In this document: positions 61,673 to 64,000 of the stretch, piece by piece
Numbering within the stretch: the stretch's first letter is position 1
Layout of the letters: every line of letters begins with the position of its first letter
DNA from: Chryseobacterium sp. IHB B 17019
Lineage (GTDB): Bacteria > Bacteroidota > Bacteroidia > Flavobacteriales > Weeksellaceae
DNA length: 64,000 nt
Assembly: GCF_001456155.1 (NCBI RefSeq)
Contig: NZ_CP013293.1
Span: 1,054,001 to 1,118,000, forward strand
Reading direction: 5' to 3'
The notes under the pieces: model-generated
Seen by the model: the letters and a program-made list of their open reading frames with translations, nothing else
The model's database searches: none
Told to the model about the DNA's origin: nothing
Program-made: the position numbers and the translations under genes

Positions 61673-61975
61673 AGGATTATCCTTGAAAATTATTGTAATT
61701 GCTGTTTTTATAAGGATTTGAGCTCTTTTGTAGTCGAAATATTACATTTAGTTAAACATTTGTTTAACTTATTATTAATTCCAACGAGTTGTTATGCCTC
61801 GCATAATTTGATGTAATTCAATGGAAAACAGATATTTGATTAAAATTGATCAAATAATTTACATAAAATTAACTAAAATTTAAATAAAATTATGATAATT
61901 ATATTTTTTTTATAAATTGCATAGCAAGCACTTTGCTGAAAAAATAATAAACGAAACTATATAAAAAACGATATT
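61668..61975. other. 308-bp intergenic region between divergent metG and susC-like genes
   Basis: AT-rich. It holds the metG promoter (61665-61672) and a perfect inverted repeat GTTAAACA-TT-TGTTTAAC (61751-61768), a likely operator. No clear TTG/TAnnTTTG promoter for the susC-like gene was found. Confidence 0.6.
61751..61768. promoter_or_regulatory. Candidate operator: 8-bp inverted repeat with 2-bp spacer
   Basis: GTTAAACA and TGTTTAAC are exact reverse complements. The same core (TTAAACATTTGTTT) occurs at 54151-54166, upstream of the efflux operon. Confidence 0.45.
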
Positions 61976-64000
61976 GTGAAAAACTTTACAACGGTATTAA
62001 AAATTGCGCCTGCTTTTTTATTGGCCAGTACAATGATACATGCGCAGATAGACTCTACGGCAAAAGAGAAAAAAATAGAGGAAGTTGTTTTGATTGGGTA
62101 CGGAAAACAGAAGAAATCTGATGTTACAGGATCTATAACTTCTGTTACGGCAAAGGATTTTAATGGAGGAGCCACTTCTGCAGGACAATTGATTCAGGGG
62201 AAAACACCAGGTGTTCAGATTACGAATAACAGTGGTGCACCGGGATCGGGAACGGCAATAAGAATCAGAGGAACCGCTTCTTTGAATGGTAATAATTCGC
62301 CATTAATTGTAATTGATGGTGTTCCACAGGATTTTGTGGGTGTAAATGGAGTGTCAGATCCATTATCATTAATTAACCCAAATGATATTGAAACTTTTGA
62401 TATCCTTAAGGATGCTTCTGCAACTGCAATCTATGGTAACCGTGCTACAAACGGGGTTATCTTGATAACGACAAAGAAAGGAAGCACAGGGAGATTTAGA
62501 GTGAATTTTTCAACAGTAGCATCTATTTCCAGTAAAATGGGTAATGTAGATGTTCTGAATGCTGATGAATTTAGAAGTTTCGTTAATACGTATGCTTCGG
62601 ATGCTTATAAAGCAAAATTAGGGAATTCAAATACCAATTGGCAGGACTTAATTTATCAAGACGCTTGGGGAACAGACAATAATGTTGCTTTTTCAGGAGG
62701 AATTAAAGGTTTGCCTTATCGTTTATCTGTTGGATATAACGAGCAAAATGGTATTGTAAGAACGAACTCTTTTAGAAGAACATCAGTTGGCTTGAACTTA
62801 AATCCTAAGTTTTTTGATAATCATTTATCTGTTAACATAAGTACAAAAGGGACATTTACAGATAACAGATTTGTTGATGGTGGTATTATTAAGTCTGCTA
62901 CCTATTTTGATCCGACTCAACCAATATATTCAGGAAATTCTGATTACGGTGGTTATTATGAATGGTTATTAAATGGGGGGCTGAATGTAAACGCTAATGC
63001 CAATCCATTAGCAACAATGTTGGCAAATCACGATGTATCTTCGGTTTTAAGAGGTTTGGGGAATGTTCAGTTGGACTATAAATTCCATTTTCTTCCGGAT
63101 TTACATTTTAATGTGAATGCAGGATATGATTACACCAAAAGTGAAGGGCAGAAGAAGGTTGATGCCAGATATAAATCAGGATTCAATGATAAAGGAAGTG
63201 CTAATCTATATACCATGGAGAAGAAAAGTAAATTGTTGGAGACTTATTTTAATTATGTTAAAAATATTTCAGCAATTAATACAGGAATAGATCTTACTGC
63301 AGGATATTCTTACCAGGATTTTATTACTTCTATTCCGGGTGCTACTACTTATAGAGGAGTAGAACCTTTTATAACTGTCGGAAATAATTTTGAAACTCAA
63401 AATACCTTAATATCTTTCTACGGTAGAGCAATTTTTACGATCGCCAATAAGTATATCATTTCAGGGTCATTAAGAAGAGACGGCTCATCAAGATTCTTTA
63501 ATGGTACAAGAGACAATCTTTGGGGTAATTTCCCAGGAGTTTCTGTTGCATGGAAATTAAGTGAAGAAAGCTTTATTAAAAATATTGCATCAATAAGCAC
63601 ATTGAAATTAAGAGCAGGATGGGGAAAAACAGGACAGCAGGAATTACCGGCTTTAGATGGAAATAAACCATTTAATTATCCGGCATACGCGGCATACAAT
63701 CCAAGTGGAGTTGGGGCTGGATATCAGTTTGGAAATCAGTTTTATTTCATGTATCGTCCTAATATTTATAATCCAAATCTTACTTGGGAAACCACTACAA
63801 CAAAAAACATTGGATTGGATTACGGATTTTTAAATAACAGAATTACCGGTTCTATCGATTTATTCAGAAAGGATACGGAAGATTTATTGGTAAATACAAA
63901 TATCGCAGCTGGAGATTTGAGTAACCAAAACCTACTGAATGTAGGAAATATGAAAAATAGTGGGATTGAAGGTAGTATCACTGTGATTCCAGTGAAAAAT
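61976..64000 (+). CDS. SusC/RagA-type TonB-linked outer-membrane protein (3' end outside window)
   Basis: The frame is open from a GTG at 61976 to the window end (675 codons). A signal peptide (MKNFTTVLKIAPAFLLASTMIHAQ without its first codon change) is followed directly by the TonB box and plug: EEVVLIGYGKQKKSDVTGSI, then GKTPGVQITNNSGAPGSGT, RIRGTASLNGNNSPLIVIDG, DILKDASATAIYGNRATNGV and ILITTKKG. These are SusC signatures. The usual N-terminal carboxypeptidase-like domain is missing, giving the short SusC form. It would import a glycan or peptide together with a SusD lipoprotein, expected just past the window. No ATG is possible without losing the signal peptide. Confidence 0.88.
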   Translation, partial: MKNFTTVLKIAPAFLLASTMIHAQIDSTAKEKKIEEVVLIGYGKQKKSDVTGSITSVTAKDFNGGATSAGQLIQGKTPGVQITNNSGAPGSGTAIRIRGTASLNGNNSPLIVIDGVPQDFVGVNGVSDPLSLINPNDIETFDILKDASATAIYGNRATNGVILITTKKGSTGRFRVNFSTVASISSKMGNVDVLNADEFRSFVNTYASDAYKAKLGNSNTNWQDLIYQDAWGTDNNVAFSGGIKGLPYRLSVGYNEQNGIVRTNSFRRTSVGLNLNPKFFDNHLSVNISTKGTFTDNRFVDGGIIKSATYFDPTQPIYSGNSDYGGYYEWLLNGGLNVNANANPLATMLANHDVSSVLRGLGNVQLDYKFHFLPDLHFNVNAGYDYTKSEGQKKVDARYKSGFNDKGSANLYTMEKKSKLLETYFNYVKNISAINTGIDLTAGYSYQDFITSIPGATTYRGVEPFITVGNNFETQNTLISFYGRAIFTIANKYIISGSLRRDGSSRFFNGTRDNLWGNFPGVSVAWKLSEESFIKNIASISTLKLRAGWGKTGQQELPALDGNKPFNYPAYAAYNPSGVGAGYQFGNQFYFMYRPNIYNPNLTWETTTTKNIGLDYGFLNNRITGSIDLFRKDTEDLLVNTNIAAGDLSNQNLLNVGNMKNSGIEGSITVIPVKN

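Overview
The window is low-GC chromosomal DNA from a member of the Bacteroidota, class Flavobacteriia, most likely Chryseobacterium or a close Weeksellaceae relative. The evidence is concordant: PorT and a type IX secretion (T9SS) cargo protein with a type A C-terminal sorting domain, three GLPGLI-family proteins, a SusC-type receptor, a short-chain threonine dehydrogenase, TAnnTTTG promoter boxes instead of an E. coli-type -10, and few Shine-Dalgarno sequences. No insertion sequence, prophage, CRISPR array, tRNA or rRNA was seen. The genus call is inference.

Layout. 1-5.6 kb: a truncated and a complete DUF3857/transglutaminase protein, two related DUF3298 lipoproteins and a lipid kinase. 5.7-17 kb: a DctA-type symporter, gamma-glutamyltransferase, a TonB receptor, threonine dehydrogenase, a degenerate deacetylase, a methyltransferase, a metallophosphoesterase and a stand-alone KAS III. 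17.1-21.8 kb: a conserved core block (membrane protein, ubiE, porT, a coiled-coil gene coupled to zapA, a probable 6S RNA, rny). 21.8-27.3 kb: an accessory block with three GLPGLI genes, two small peptides (one with a GG leader), a structured non-coding element and an MFS carrier. 27.3-41.3 kb: housekeeping genes (ClC channel, gcvT, idi, a 2-hydroxyacid dehydrogenase, tandem mscL, nnr, lgt, yidD, rarA). 41.4-48.3 kb: a large DUF2339 membrane protein, a surface protein, a thioesterase divergent from dnaA, a tyrosine phosphatase and an RsmI-like methylase. 48.3-59.5 kb: the T9SS cargo, a DUF2891 protein, and an AraC regulator followed by a TolC-HlyD-MFS efflux operon. 59.6-64 kb: metG and the 5' part of a susC-like gene that runs off the window.

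How the genes work together. PorT belongs to the T9SS machinery that would export the 48.3-kb cargo. AraC, TolC, HlyD and MFS form one regulated efflux module. zapA, its coiled-coil partner, 6S RNA and rny make a growth and RNA-control block. Transcription signals are readable: many TAnnTTTG -7 boxes (several with a TTG -33 box) and many hairpin terminators fix start codons and operon ends. Three -7 boxes lie only 4-5 nt from the start codon, which predicts leaderless mRNAs.

Most worth following up: (1) a dispersed intergenic element in three copies with constant, mutually complementary flanks around a different hairpin each time; (2) a terminator/anti-terminator-like structured element at about 24.05-24.16 kb beside the GLPGLI genes; (3) the probable 6S RNA between zapA and rny; (4) the GLPGLI block bracketed by inverted copies of one hairpin; (5) the orphan GG-leader cysteine-rich peptide.
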